In this document: positions 19,802 through 26,923 of the stretch, one piece after another | How positions within the stretch are numbered: the first letter of the stretch is position 1 | Layout of the letters: every line of letters starts with the position of its first letter | DNA from: Rhodobacteraceae bacterium LMO-JJ12 | GTDB taxonomy: Bacteria; Pseudomonadota; Alphaproteobacteria; Rhodobacterales; Rhodobacteraceae | Assembly: GCA_021555075.1 (NCBI GenBank) | Contig: JAKGBX010000001.1 | Location: 744,001-808,000, forward strand | Length of the DNA stretch: 64,000 nt | Direction of reading: 5' to 3' | Made by a program: the position numbers and the translations under genes | Notes under the pieces: model-generated | What the model was told of the DNA's origin: nothing | Databases searched by the model: none | What the model saw: only the letters and a program-made list of their open reading frames with translations

Positions 19802-20305
19802 ATGAGCACTATGAACAAAATTGCCATTGCCGATGATGAGAAACAGCCGACGAACTCAACCCAGGATCTGGCCTCCTACGACCTCCAAAACAACATTGGT
19901 TTTTTGCTTCGAACAACAAACCAATATGCTGTGAGCCGCTTCAATTCGTATATGAAGGACGTCATGTTGATCAACAACGTGACGACAACTCAGTTCGCCG
20001 TAATCACGACGATATTCAGGTTTCCCAAAATTTCCTTCAGCGAGTTGTCGACCTACACCTCTGTCGACCAGCCAACCTTGAATGGTCTTGTCAAACGCTT
20101 GGTTGATCGCGGCATTCTTACTTCGGTTGTCAACGAGGACGACAAACGCTTTCGCCAGATCAGCCTTACTGAAAAAGGAAACCAGCTCGCGCAAGATCTG
20201 GTCAGACACGGGAATACGATCGGCGATTACATTGCGTCGCATCTGACTACAAAAGAAGAAAGAAGCCTTTGCAGGCTTCTCAACAAACTACGTGGCCATG
20301 AGTGA
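19802..20305 (+). CDS. MarR-family transcriptional regulator
   Basis: 167-aa winged-helix regulator. The recognition helix lies in the segment TSVDQPTLNGLVKRLVDRGI (about residues 95-114), followed by the wing with Asp-Asp-Lys-Arg (EDDKRFRQISLTEKG), typical of MarR. Divergent from the cysteine hydrolase-SDR-importer operon across a 163-bp region with a perfect palindrome, so it is probably that operon's repressor or activator, responding to a small aromatic or amide ligand. An alternative start at 19811 exists. Confidence 0.88.
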   Translation: MSTMNKIAIADDEKQPTNSTQDLASYDLQNNIGFLLRTTNQYAVSRFNSYMKDVMLINNVTTTQFAVITTIFRFPKISFSELSTYTSVDQPTLNGLVKRLVDRGILTSVVNEDDKRFRQISLTEKGNQLAQDLVRHGNTIGDYIASHLTTKEERSLCRLLNKLRGHE

Positions 20306-20412
20306 AGCAGTTTTCTCGCGTGATTGAGAAGAGGGGCGTTGTCAGGTAGCGTCGATGACATTGCTGAAATGCGATTGTGCTGTCTGACCAATTCGAACTC
20401 ATCTTTGCAAGG

Positions 20413-20817
20413 GCAGACTGGTTGGAACGTTTGACAGCGAACAAGTGCAACTGGGGCTTTGGCCTGCGCTTTCTATACCCGCGCTAGGTGCAGGGCTATG
20501 GCTGGAACCACAAAAGGGTCTGCCGGATCTACTGCGAGTTGGAACTGAACTTGCGGATCACGCCCAGGAAGCGTTTGAAGCGCGACAAACCCGTACCACT
20601 GCCCGTGCCCGAGGGGCCGAATAAGACCTGGTCGATGGACTTCATAGCGGACCAACTCTCGGTTGGCAGGTCGATCCGAACGTTGAACGTGCTGGATGAC
20701 TTCAATCGCGAAGGTTTGGCTATCGAGGTCGACTTCTCGCTACCTGCTGAACGCGTCGTTCGAACCCTGAACCAGAGCTTTGAATGGCGCGGGGAACCGC
20801 AAACGATACGTGTCGAA
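20413..20817 (+). pseudogene. IS3-family transposase OrfB fragment with in-frame stop
   Basis: The plus frame reads ADWLERLT, then NWGFGLRFLYPR, a TAG at 20485-20487, then [20 protein letters not shown] and [10 protein letters not shown] with LDDFNREGL, which are IS3 OrfB integrase-core blocks. Similarity stops around RGEPQTIRV near 20817, where the sequence switches to an unrelated minus-strand fragment. Both the stop codon and the missing C-terminus make it inactive. Confidence 0.8.
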
Positions 20818-20821
20818 CCGG

Positions 20822-21062
20822 TCCTTGTCTTGGAACACATAGAGCCCACCATCATGGCGCGTTTCTGTTGGCAGGCCCATGGCATCCTCTGCCAGCGTTA
20901 ACATGTTGCGACTATGCAGGCTTAGTCTCCGTAGGCGCACCGTGTTGCGAGCATGAGAAACTCTTGTGCATTGGCGCAGAAATGCGAGACCCCAATCCAT
21001 TGACCCAACCCGATCGAAGCGTTGAAACATACCCATCGATACGGAAAATTCCGGGGCTATTC
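20822..21062 (-). pseudogene. Fragment resembling a DadA-type FAD oxidoreductase
   Basis: The minus frame carries WGLAFLRQCTRVSHARN, then LSLHSRNML and [18 protein letters not shown], which resemble the middle of FAD-dependent D-amino-acid dehydrogenases (DadA). Neither the FAD-binding N-terminus nor the C-terminus is present. It is wedged between an IS3 and an IS256 remnant, so it looks like a captured or deletion-derived scrap. The assignment rests on memory of the family and is moderate. Confidence 0.45.
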
Positions 21063-21070
21063 CTGCTACC

Positions 21071-21302
21071 CGTGCTTCATCCGCGAGACCACACTCGGCG
21101 ACAGGTTCGGCGCATCCTTCCGCAGGATCGCGGCCAGCGCCTCCTGGAAGTCCCCTGTCGAGATGCCGTGCAGATAAAGCACGGGCAAAAGGGCATCGAT
21201 GCTGCGCGGGCGCCGGGCCCATTGAGGCGGGATGCCTGAGGTGAAGCGGGTCTTCTTCTCGGCGGGCACATTGGTGGTGCGGTCGCGCACCTTTGGGGAG
21301 AT
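21071..21302 (-). pseudogene. IS256 (Mutator-type) transposase fragment
   Basis: The minus frame encodes KVRDRTTNVPAEKKTRFTSG, then IDALLPVLYLHGISTGDFQE and DAPNLSPSVVSRMK, an N-terminal part of IS256-family transposases. It is cut at both ends: family similarity fails after SRMK near 21071 and before the VRDRT block near 21302. The DDE core is absent, so it is not functional. Confidence 0.75.
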
Positions 21303-21342
21303 TACGTCCGGCGATTACAGTCTCTTAAGAACATATCTGCAG

Positions 21343-21930
21343 CTATGTTGTGGAGGTTATGTCTTCTCGAAGTAGGGCGACGATGTTCAAGGCAACAGCA
21401 TCCAGACCATTGCGGTCACCTTTGTACCAGAAAAGGGTCCACGACAACGCACCTATCAAAGTAAGACGGAGAGTCTTGAGGTCAATGTCCGGTTTGAGCG
21501 GCAGTGTCGCGATTATGTCGGCAAACCCGGCTTCATACTGATCCCGCAATTTGATGACTTTATCTCGGATGCCTTCAGGGTACTGCCAGGGCGGAATGAC
21601 GAACAGCACCTGATTGGCCCGTTCCCAATCATGCAGCCCTTTGACATGGGCAATACAGGCCGCATTCAACCGATCCCAAGGAGATTCGTACTGCGCAACG
21701 GCGTCCTGAAATGCAGAGAGCATTTCCAACCCGCCCTTCTCCCATACGACCCACAGCAACTCTTCTTTGGAGACAAAGTGGTGATACATTGAAGCAGGTT
21801 GAATTCCTGCAGCCTTGGCAATGTCGCGCACTGAGACGCCATTAAAGCCCTTTTGCGTAAATAGTTCTTCGGCGGCGGCAATAACTCTATCTCGAGACAC
21901 TCCACCATTCTTCGTATTTTTCTTTGTCAT
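21343..21930 (-). CDS. TetR-family transcriptional regulator
   Basis: 195-aa regulator. ATG at 21928-21930 (MTKKNTKNGG) has GAAGAGA just upstream and is preferred over an in-frame start at 21990. The N-terminal TetR helix-turn-helix covers about residues 12-58 (GVSVRDIAKAAGIQPASMYH). The C-terminal all-helical ligand domain contains a WERANQVLFVIP segment. Divergent from the MaoC/CoA-ligase/importer operon, so it likely represses that operon and is released by an acyl-CoA or related ligand. Confidence 0.9.
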   Translation of the reverse strand: MTKKNTKNGGVSRDRVIAAAEELFTQKGFNGVSVRDIAKAAGIQPASMYHHFVSKEELLWVVWEKGGLEMLSAFQDAVAQYESPWDRLNAACIAHVKGLHDWERANQVLFVIPPWQYPEGIRDKVIKLRDQYEAGFADIIATLPLKPDIDLKTLRLTLIGALSWTLFWYKGDRNGLDAVALNIVALLREDITSTT

Positions 21931-21958
21931 TTTTCTCTTCGCAAACTTTTCGTTGCAA

Positions 21959-21974
21959 CCGAACGACTGTTCGG
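21959..21974. promoter_or_regulatory. Inverted repeat CCGAAC-N4-GTTCGG, TetR operator candidate
   Basis: A perfect 6-bp inverted repeat with a 4-nt spacer lies 28 bp upstream of the TetR start in the divergent promoter region. 16-bp symmetrical sites in this position are typical TetR autoregulatory operators. It shares the GTTCG core with a second palindrome at 21995-22004. Confidence 0.5.
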
Positions 21975-21994
21975 CTAATGATTCCGTCAAGACT

Positions 21995-22004
21995 AACGTA
22001 CGTT
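21995..22004. promoter_or_regulatory. Palindrome AACGTACGTT, second TetR operator candidate
   Basis: A perfect 10-bp palindrome extended on the right by CG, 38 bp upstream of the first MaoC gene. ACGTACGT cores occur in operators of TetR regulators of acyl-CoA metabolism (PsrA/FadR-like), which fits the downstream acyl-CoA genes. Confidence 0.45.
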
Positions 22005-22042
22005 CGATAGGTTGTCGTTAGTATAAAAGGAGAGATAGAACA

Positions 22043-22603
22043 ATGTCAGTCCCTGAACGTCTAAATCAGTATATCAAAACCGATAAGCAACGGGAATTTT
22101 CTCGCGAATTTACCGTTGGATGGGAAAATTATGAGATCTGGGAGGAGGCGACCGTCGGTGAGACTGGGCCGGCCTCCCACACATTCACCATCAAGGATGA
22201 AGACATCATTCAGTACAATCTGTCCTGCGGTGAAACGGATCCACTCTATGTTGATCCAGAGTATGCGCGCGAACACTCTCCAACGGGAAGCGTTCTCCAA
22301 CACCCGATTTTTGCAACCACGATAGGCTTTTATACGGTTGGCGCCTCAGGCATAGGGTCTTGGATGCGTACCCCTGGAGCCCGCAATCCGGGGCAGAAGA
22401 TTGAGACTATTGAGCCTTATGTGAATGGGGAGGTGATCACGAATACGATCACTACGAAGGAGAAGTTCATCCAACGTGGCAAGCATTATTTGACCATGTT
22501 CATGGAGTTCCGGAACCAAGATGGACGTTTGAAGGGTACATGGGATTGTTCGCTTATTCTGCCTTCAACCCGTCCTGAAATCGAAAAATTTATCAACGCT
22601 TGA
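22043..22603 (+). CDS. MaoC-like/FAS1-type dehydratase, N-terminal-type hotdog protein
   Basis: 186-aa hotdog-fold protein of the MaoC_dehydrat_N type. Recognisable blocks are HTFTIKDEDIIQYNLSCGE, then DPLYVDPEYARE, PIFATTIGFY and GEVITNTITTKEKF. Such proteins act with a MaoC partner as a two-subunit hydratase for 2-enoyl-CoAs, and the partner follows 13 bp downstream. Start ATG 22043 has AAGGAGA upstream. First gene of the operon divergent from TetR. The actual acyl-CoA is unknown. Confidence 0.8.
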   Translation: MSVPERLNQYIKTDKQREFSREFTVGWENYEIWEEATVGETGPASHTFTIKDEDIIQYNLSCGETDPLYVDPEYAREHSPTGSVLQHPIFATTIGFYTVGASGIGSWMRTPGARNPGQKIETIEPYVNGEVITNTITTKEKFIQRGKHYLTMFMEFRNQDGRLKGTWDCSLILPSTRPEIEKFINA

Positions 22604-22616
22604 AAAGGAGGCCCTC

Positions 22617-23111
22617 ATGGCAACTTCAACCCAGAGCCTTTCGCTCCAGGCGGGCAGCGGCGCTCCGTTTGTTCCAACATTCGGTGAAATTGACTTCGAC
22701 TACGCTTTTCCGCCCGTCACCCTTAAGTATGATCAGGCGACCATTGATCATTACGCACTTGCTTCGCTTGATATGAATCCTGTTCATACCAACGAGGAAT
22801 GGGCGGCTCGCGCTCAGGTTTTTGGCATGCCCGCAACCGTTGGACATGGCATGATGACCATGTCCAGCCTTGCATCTGTCGTAACGCGGCATTGGGGGCC
22901 AGTCAGCGCAAATGGCGGCCGTGTACGTTTTGTAGAGGCCATCTTCACTAAGCCCGTCAGGGTCGGTGAGACCGTTGTTTCAACTGCTTTCATCAAGAAA
23001 AAACACTATCACGGGACAGGTAAAAACTGGGTCAGCATTAAGGTGGAGTCCCGTGATACGGCTGGCGACATTATTGGCGTAGCTGAGGTGGGGTATCACC
23101 TTCCTGACTGA
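22617..23111 (+). CDS. MaoC-family dehydratase (hotdog R-hydratase)
   Basis: 164-aa hotdog hydratase. The hydratase motif region reads YALASLDMNPVHTNEEWA, with the Asp, Asn-Pro and His of the MaoC/R-hydratase active site, followed by the GHGMMTMS helix. AAGGAGG precedes the ATG. It likely forms a heteromer with the preceding hotdog protein and hydrates or dehydrates an acyl-CoA made by the ligase downstream. Confidence 0.88.
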   Translation: MATSTQSLSLQAGSGAPFVPTFGEIDFDYAFPPVTLKYDQATIDHYALASLDMNPVHTNEEWAARAQVFGMPATVGHGMMTMSSLASVVTRHWGPVSANGGRVRFVEAIFTKPVRVGETVVSTAFIKKKHYHGTGKNWVSIKVESRDTAGDIIGVAEVGYHLPD

Positions 23112-23136
23112 CTGATGCTTTGTGAGGCAGCGGGGG

Positions 23137-23155
23137 CGGGGGGGCGTCCCCCCCG
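23137..23155 (+). terminator. G/C hairpin after the MaoC pair
   Basis: Seven G and seven C residues, extended by a C-G pair, form an 8-bp stem with a 3-nt CGT loop, 26 bp past the MaoC stop. No U-tract follows, so it may attenuate rather than stop transcription, or simply stabilise the mRNA end. Confidence 0.4.
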
Positions 23156-23255
23156 TCTAGAGTATTAGCTTAATGGCGTGAATTAGAACGCTATCAAGAA
23201 TTCCTAGACTGCGTCTGGGGAGGCGCGTCGGAATAATAAACTGGGAGGATTTTAA

Positions 23256-24797
23256 GTGACTGTTGGTATCGGAGATGCTCTGAAATGGTACGCTACCTAT
23301 ACGCCGGATAAGGCTGCTATTGTTGATGGCGATCGCCAATTTGATTATGCCAGCCTTTGGGCGCGGTCACGCCGTCTATGTCAGGCCCTCAGCAGACTTG
23401 GTTTGAAGTCGGGCGACAAAATTGCCGTCTTAATGACGAACAGTCACCGCTATCTTGAGTTGTACCAGGTGGCTGCGATGCTGGGAGTTGCGATCGTGCC
23501 TTTGAATTTTAGGCTCGTTGCTCGCGAAATCGAATATATCGTCAAGCATGCAGAAGCCAAGGTGCTTATCTTTGATGATCAGTTTAGGGCCTTGGCTGAG
23601 GAGGCGCGCGATACGCTTCGCGACGTGACCAGCCTGTTTGTTGTCAGTGATGTCGATGGATACGACGATTGTTTGGGATATGAAGGTCTAATTGATACCG
23701 CCGAAGAGTCGTTTGAATTACCACCTGTCAATTGGGATGCTAGCTATTTTCAAGGCTACACCTCGGGAACGACAGGAGCCCCCAAGGGATGTGACAATCC
23801 CTACGGCTCTTTCGTAGATCAACTCAAACGGATGGGAGCGCTATATGAAGTAAGGACTGAAGATCGGATGCTTTGTCCGGCCCCTTTGTTTCACGAAGCG
23901 CCAACTTTGTTCGCATTGATGCAATTGATGTGCGGAGGCACGATAGTCGTTACGAAAGATACCTCGCCCGACAATATATTGGCACTGATTGCTGCGCATC
24001 GCACAACGTGGACTATGATGGTGCCAACGATGTGGGCGACGCTGGGAGATTCCGAGGCGTTAGGGACGACAGATGTTTCGTCGATGAGAATGCTTGTTAG
24101 CGGCGGATCGCCTCTGCATTCCAGTACCAAAAATATGCTGATCAAAAGTTTTCCGACTGCCGGCCTTAATGAATTTTATGGAGGCACCGAAGTCGGATTA
24201 GTTTCGAATCTTGGTCCCGAAGATCAGGAGCGCAAGTCTCGTTCTGTCGGAAAACCGGTCTTTGGCATGCACGTCGTTCTGTTGGATGAAGAGGGCGTAC
24301 CTGTGGCTCCGGGAGAGGCTGGGGAGATTTATATTGGTGGAGGTACGTTGCTCCGAGAGTATGTGAAAAACCCCGGGGCAACGGCATCCGCTCGTCACGG
24401 CGATTACATAACTCTGGGGGATATGGGGCGGTTTGATGAAGAAGGGTTCCTTTATATCGTCGATCGCAAAAAGGATATGATCATCAGTGGGGGCGAGAAC
24501 ATCTTTCCCAATGATATTGAAGATGTCTTGAATTCTCACCCAGGGGTTCGAATGTGCGCAGTTGTTGGTGCCCCCAATCCCCGTTGGGGTGAAATCGTGG
24601 TTGCAGCCGTCGTCAAACAACCAGGCGCTGAGGTGAGTGAAGAAGATCTCATCGAACTTTGTAAGAACCAACTAGCAAATTTTAAGGTTCCAAAGCGGAT
24701 CGATTTCAAAAGCGAACTGCCAATGTCCGCATTCGGCAAAATTCTGCGTCGCGATGTGCGCGAATGGAATTGGGCCGATCAGGAAATCAAAGTTTGA
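23256..24797 (+). CDS. Acyl-CoA synthetase (AMP-dependent ligase, ANL superfamily)
   Basis: 513-aa ligase that activates a carboxylic acid via acyl-adenylate to its CoA thioester. P-loop YTSGTTGAPKG at residues 168-178; A5 motif FYGGTE at 307-312 (Gly in place of the more common Ser or Thr); DRKKDMIISGGENIFP at 403-418; catalytic Lys495 in SAFGKILRR. Start is GTG 23256 with GGGAGGA upstream. The closest overall flavour is CaiC or cyclohexanecarboxylate-type ligases. Between the MaoC pair and a Liv-type importer, it probably activates the imported acid. Confidence 0.92.
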   Translation: MTVGIGDALKWYATYTPDKAAIVDGDRQFDYASLWARSRRLCQALSRLGLKSGDKIAVLMTNSHRYLELYQVAAMLGVAIVPLNFRLVAREIEYIVKHAEAKVLIFDDQFRALAEEARDTLRDVTSLFVVSDVDGYDDCLGYEGLIDTAEESFELPPVNWDASYFQGYTSGTTGAPKGCDNPYGSFVDQLKRMGALYEVRTEDRMLCPAPLFHEAPTLFALMQLMCGGTIVVTKDTSPDNILALIAAHRTTWTMMVPTMWATLGDSEALGTTDVSSMRMLVSGGSPLHSSTKNMLIKSFPTAGLNEFYGGTEVGLVSNLGPEDQERKSRSVGKPVFGMHVVLLDEEGVPVAPGEAGEIYIGGGTLLREYVKNPGATASARHGDYITLGDMGRFDEEGFLYIVDRKKDMIISGGENIFPNDIEDVLNSHPGVRMCAVVGAPNPRWGEIVVAAVVKQPGAEVSEEDLIELCKNQLANFKVPKRIDFKSELPMSAFGKILRRDVREWNWADQEIKV

Positions 24798-24833
24798 ACG
24801 ACAACAAAAAAATTATCAACTTAGGAGGACAAA

Positions 24834-26015
24834 ATGACTGCAAAATTTGGAATCACGCGCCGACAGGCTCTGCTATCGTCGATTTTAGCTGTGGGGATGT
24901 CGTCACTAGCCGCAATGAGTATGGCCAGCGATAGCCTGAAGATCGGTGCAATCCTTGATATTACAGGTGGTGCTTCGTTTCTCGGTGTGCCCGAGGCCAA
25001 TGCCGCAAAACTAGCCATCAAACTGGCTAACGAGGCAGGGGGTATTGATGGCAAACAGGTCGAACTTCTGCTCGAAGATGGTACTAGCACCGAAACCGGC
25101 GCTGTACTAGGGACACGAAAGTTAATCAGCCAGTCGAATGTCTCCGCAATTGTCGGGCCGAGCCGGACAGGTGGCGCACTTGCGCTGCTTTCCTTAGTAA
25201 CTGAGTCTGAGGTTCCAATGTTAGCGCCCGTTTCCGGGGTCACCGTTGTTCAACCTGTTGCCGAGCGGAAGTGGGTGTTTCGTCCCGGACAAGGAGGCGA
25301 TCTCTCGGTTGCTAAAGTCGTGGACTATATGGAACGTGCCGATTGGGATAAAGTTGGTATCCTCTATGTTTCAGATGCATATGGTGAAGACGGCCGCGAC
25401 AATCTTCGCGCTCTGGTGGCGAAACGTGATGTTGTCTTGGCACAGGAAGAGTCATTTCCGCCAGATGCGACTGACTTGAAATCACAGTTGACCAAATTGA
25501 AGAATAGCGGCGTGGATGCGATTTTCATGCATGGTTATGGTGCACCTTCAGTTGTTGTTTACCGGAACGCGCGTGAACTCGGTTTGGAAATCCCGATCAT
25601 TTCAGGACATGGACAAGCGAACAGCGCTTTTCGTGATGCGGTCGGAGAAGATGTTGTTGGCCAGCCCATCGTTGGCGCGCCAGTTCTTGTGTGGCAGGAT
25701 CTGCCGGATAATCATCCGCAAAAAGCAATCTCTGAAGCATTCGTTACAAGCTATTCGGCTGAGTATGGCGTTGCACCGGATATGTTCGCCGGTGTCAGCT
25801 TTGACGCCACTAACATGGTAATTGATGCGATGCGTGCGGTCGGAGGTGAACGGCAGGCCATTCGGGATTGGCTCGAGACCAATGTCAAGAACTACGTCGG
25901 TGTGACCGGTGTGTTCAACTTCAGCCCTGAGGATCACGCTGGGCTTACGAGCGACGCTTTGGTCATGATGATCGCGACACCTGATGGTTGGCAGTTGGCC
26001 GACTACGAGAAATAA
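24834..26015 (+). CDS. Branched-chain-type ABC substrate-binding protein
   Basis: 393-aa LivK-like receptor (Peripla_BP_6). The N-terminus ITRRQALLSS followed by a hydrophobic stretch suggests Tat or Sec export. The mature chain begins DSLKIGAILDITGGASFLG, and the family signature EANAAKLAIKLANEAGGIDG follows. A strong AGGAGG precedes ATG 24834. In context it would bind a carboxylic acid (aromatic, aliphatic or amino acid) activated by the neighbouring ligase. Confidence 0.9.
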   Translation: MTAKFGITRRQALLSSILAVGMSSLAAMSMASDSLKIGAILDITGGASFLGVPEANAAKLAIKLANEAGGIDGKQVELLLEDGTSTETGAVLGTRKLISQSNVSAIVGPSRTGGALALLSLVTESEVPMLAPVSGVTVVQPVAERKWVFRPGQGGDLSVAKVVDYMERADWDKVGILYVSDAYGEDGRDNLRALVAKRDVVLAQEESFPPDATDLKSQLTKLKNSGVDAIFMHGYGAPSVVVYRNARELGLEIPIISGHGQANSAFRDAVGEDVVGQPIVGAPVLVWQDLPDNHPQKAISEAFVTSYSAEYGVAPDMFAGVSFDATNMVIDAMRAVGGERQAIRDWLETNVKNYVGVTGVFNFSPEDHAGLTSDALVMMIATPDGWQLADYEK

Positions 26016-26035
26016 GCAAAAAGGAAGCCTTCCGC

Positions 26036-26923
26036 ATGGATCTCAGTATATTGAGCAGTGTCCCTCAATTTATGGCGGGGGGATTGGCAATCGGCGCAAT
26101 CTACGGGCTTGTTGCTGCAGGCTTCAGTCTTATTTATAATTCCAGCAAGGTCATCAACTTCTCCCAAGGAGAATTTGTAGTGATTGGTGGGCTGTCGGCG
26201 GTGACGTTTCTGTCCCTCCCGATCCCGACCTGGCTGGCGTTGTCGTTGTCTCTAATAGTCAGCGTAATTCTCGGTCTTCTTTTGCGGTTCATTTTGGGAA
26301 TGGCACGAAAAGACAGCACCGAGATGACCTTCATCATGATCACGCTCGGGCTGGCGATGGTAATAACGGGTCTTGCTTACCAGATCTGGGGAGCAGACTT
26401 TCTCTCATTTCAACTATTTCCACGAGAATCCTATAATGTTCTCGGAGCGACGTTGAATTTTGACACAATAACAATTCTGGCAATAACCTGTATAGTTTGC
26501 GTGATAATGTGGTTTTTTCTGTATCGGACAATATTTGGAAAGGCGATGCGCGCCGTATCTGAAAACGCTCGTGTCGCTCAGACTGTGGGGGTCAATCCAG
26601 GTACGATGATTATGGTGGCATTTGCCTTTAGTGCCTTTTTGGGTGGTCTCGCCGGCATTCTTATAACTCCGTCTCAGATGATGTCTTATGACAATGGCGT
26701 AATCTTGGTGGTCAAAGGCTTCGCGGCTGCCATTGTTGGAGGATTGGTTAATCCATTTGGCGCAGTGGTCGGCGGTATTCTTGTTGGCGTTATCGAAGGG
26801 CTTTGCGTCGGTTTGATCTCGTCTGAACTTCAGAATGTCTATGCGTTCGTTGTCCTATTTGTTGTGCTTCTGGTACGGCCTCAGGGCCTTTTGGGCAAGG
26901 TTACACAGGGGTTGTCGCGGTGA
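26036..26923 (+). CDS. Branched-chain-type ABC permease, LivH-like
   Basis: 295-aa permease with about eight membrane segments. ATG 26036 is chosen for its AAGGAAG ribosome site and the typical MDLSILSSVPQFMAGGLAIG start. INFSQGEFVVIGG is the LivH family block. The stop overlaps the following GTG start, so it is coupled to the LivM-LivG fusion protein. Confidence 0.92.
   Translation: MDLSILSSVPQFMAGGLAIGAIYGLVAAGFSLIYNSSKVINFSQGEFVVIGGLSAVTFLSLPIPTWLALSLSLIVSVILGLLLRFILGMARKDSTEMTFIMITLGLAMVITGLAYQIWGADFLSFQLFPRESYNVLGATLNFDTITILAITCIVCVIMWFFLYRTIFGKAMRAVSENARVAQTVGVNPGTMIMVAFAFSAFLGGLAGILITPSQMMSYDNGVILVVKGFAAAIVGGLVNPFGAVVGGILVGVIEGLCVGLISSELQNVYAFVVLFVVLLVRPQGLLGKVTQGLSR

Noticed and set aside
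20740-21222. 160-aa minus-strand frame read as a single gene
   Set aside because: Its N-terminal half is an out-of-frame reading of the IS256 fragment and only the middle resembles an oxidoreductase; it is a chimera of debris, not a gene.
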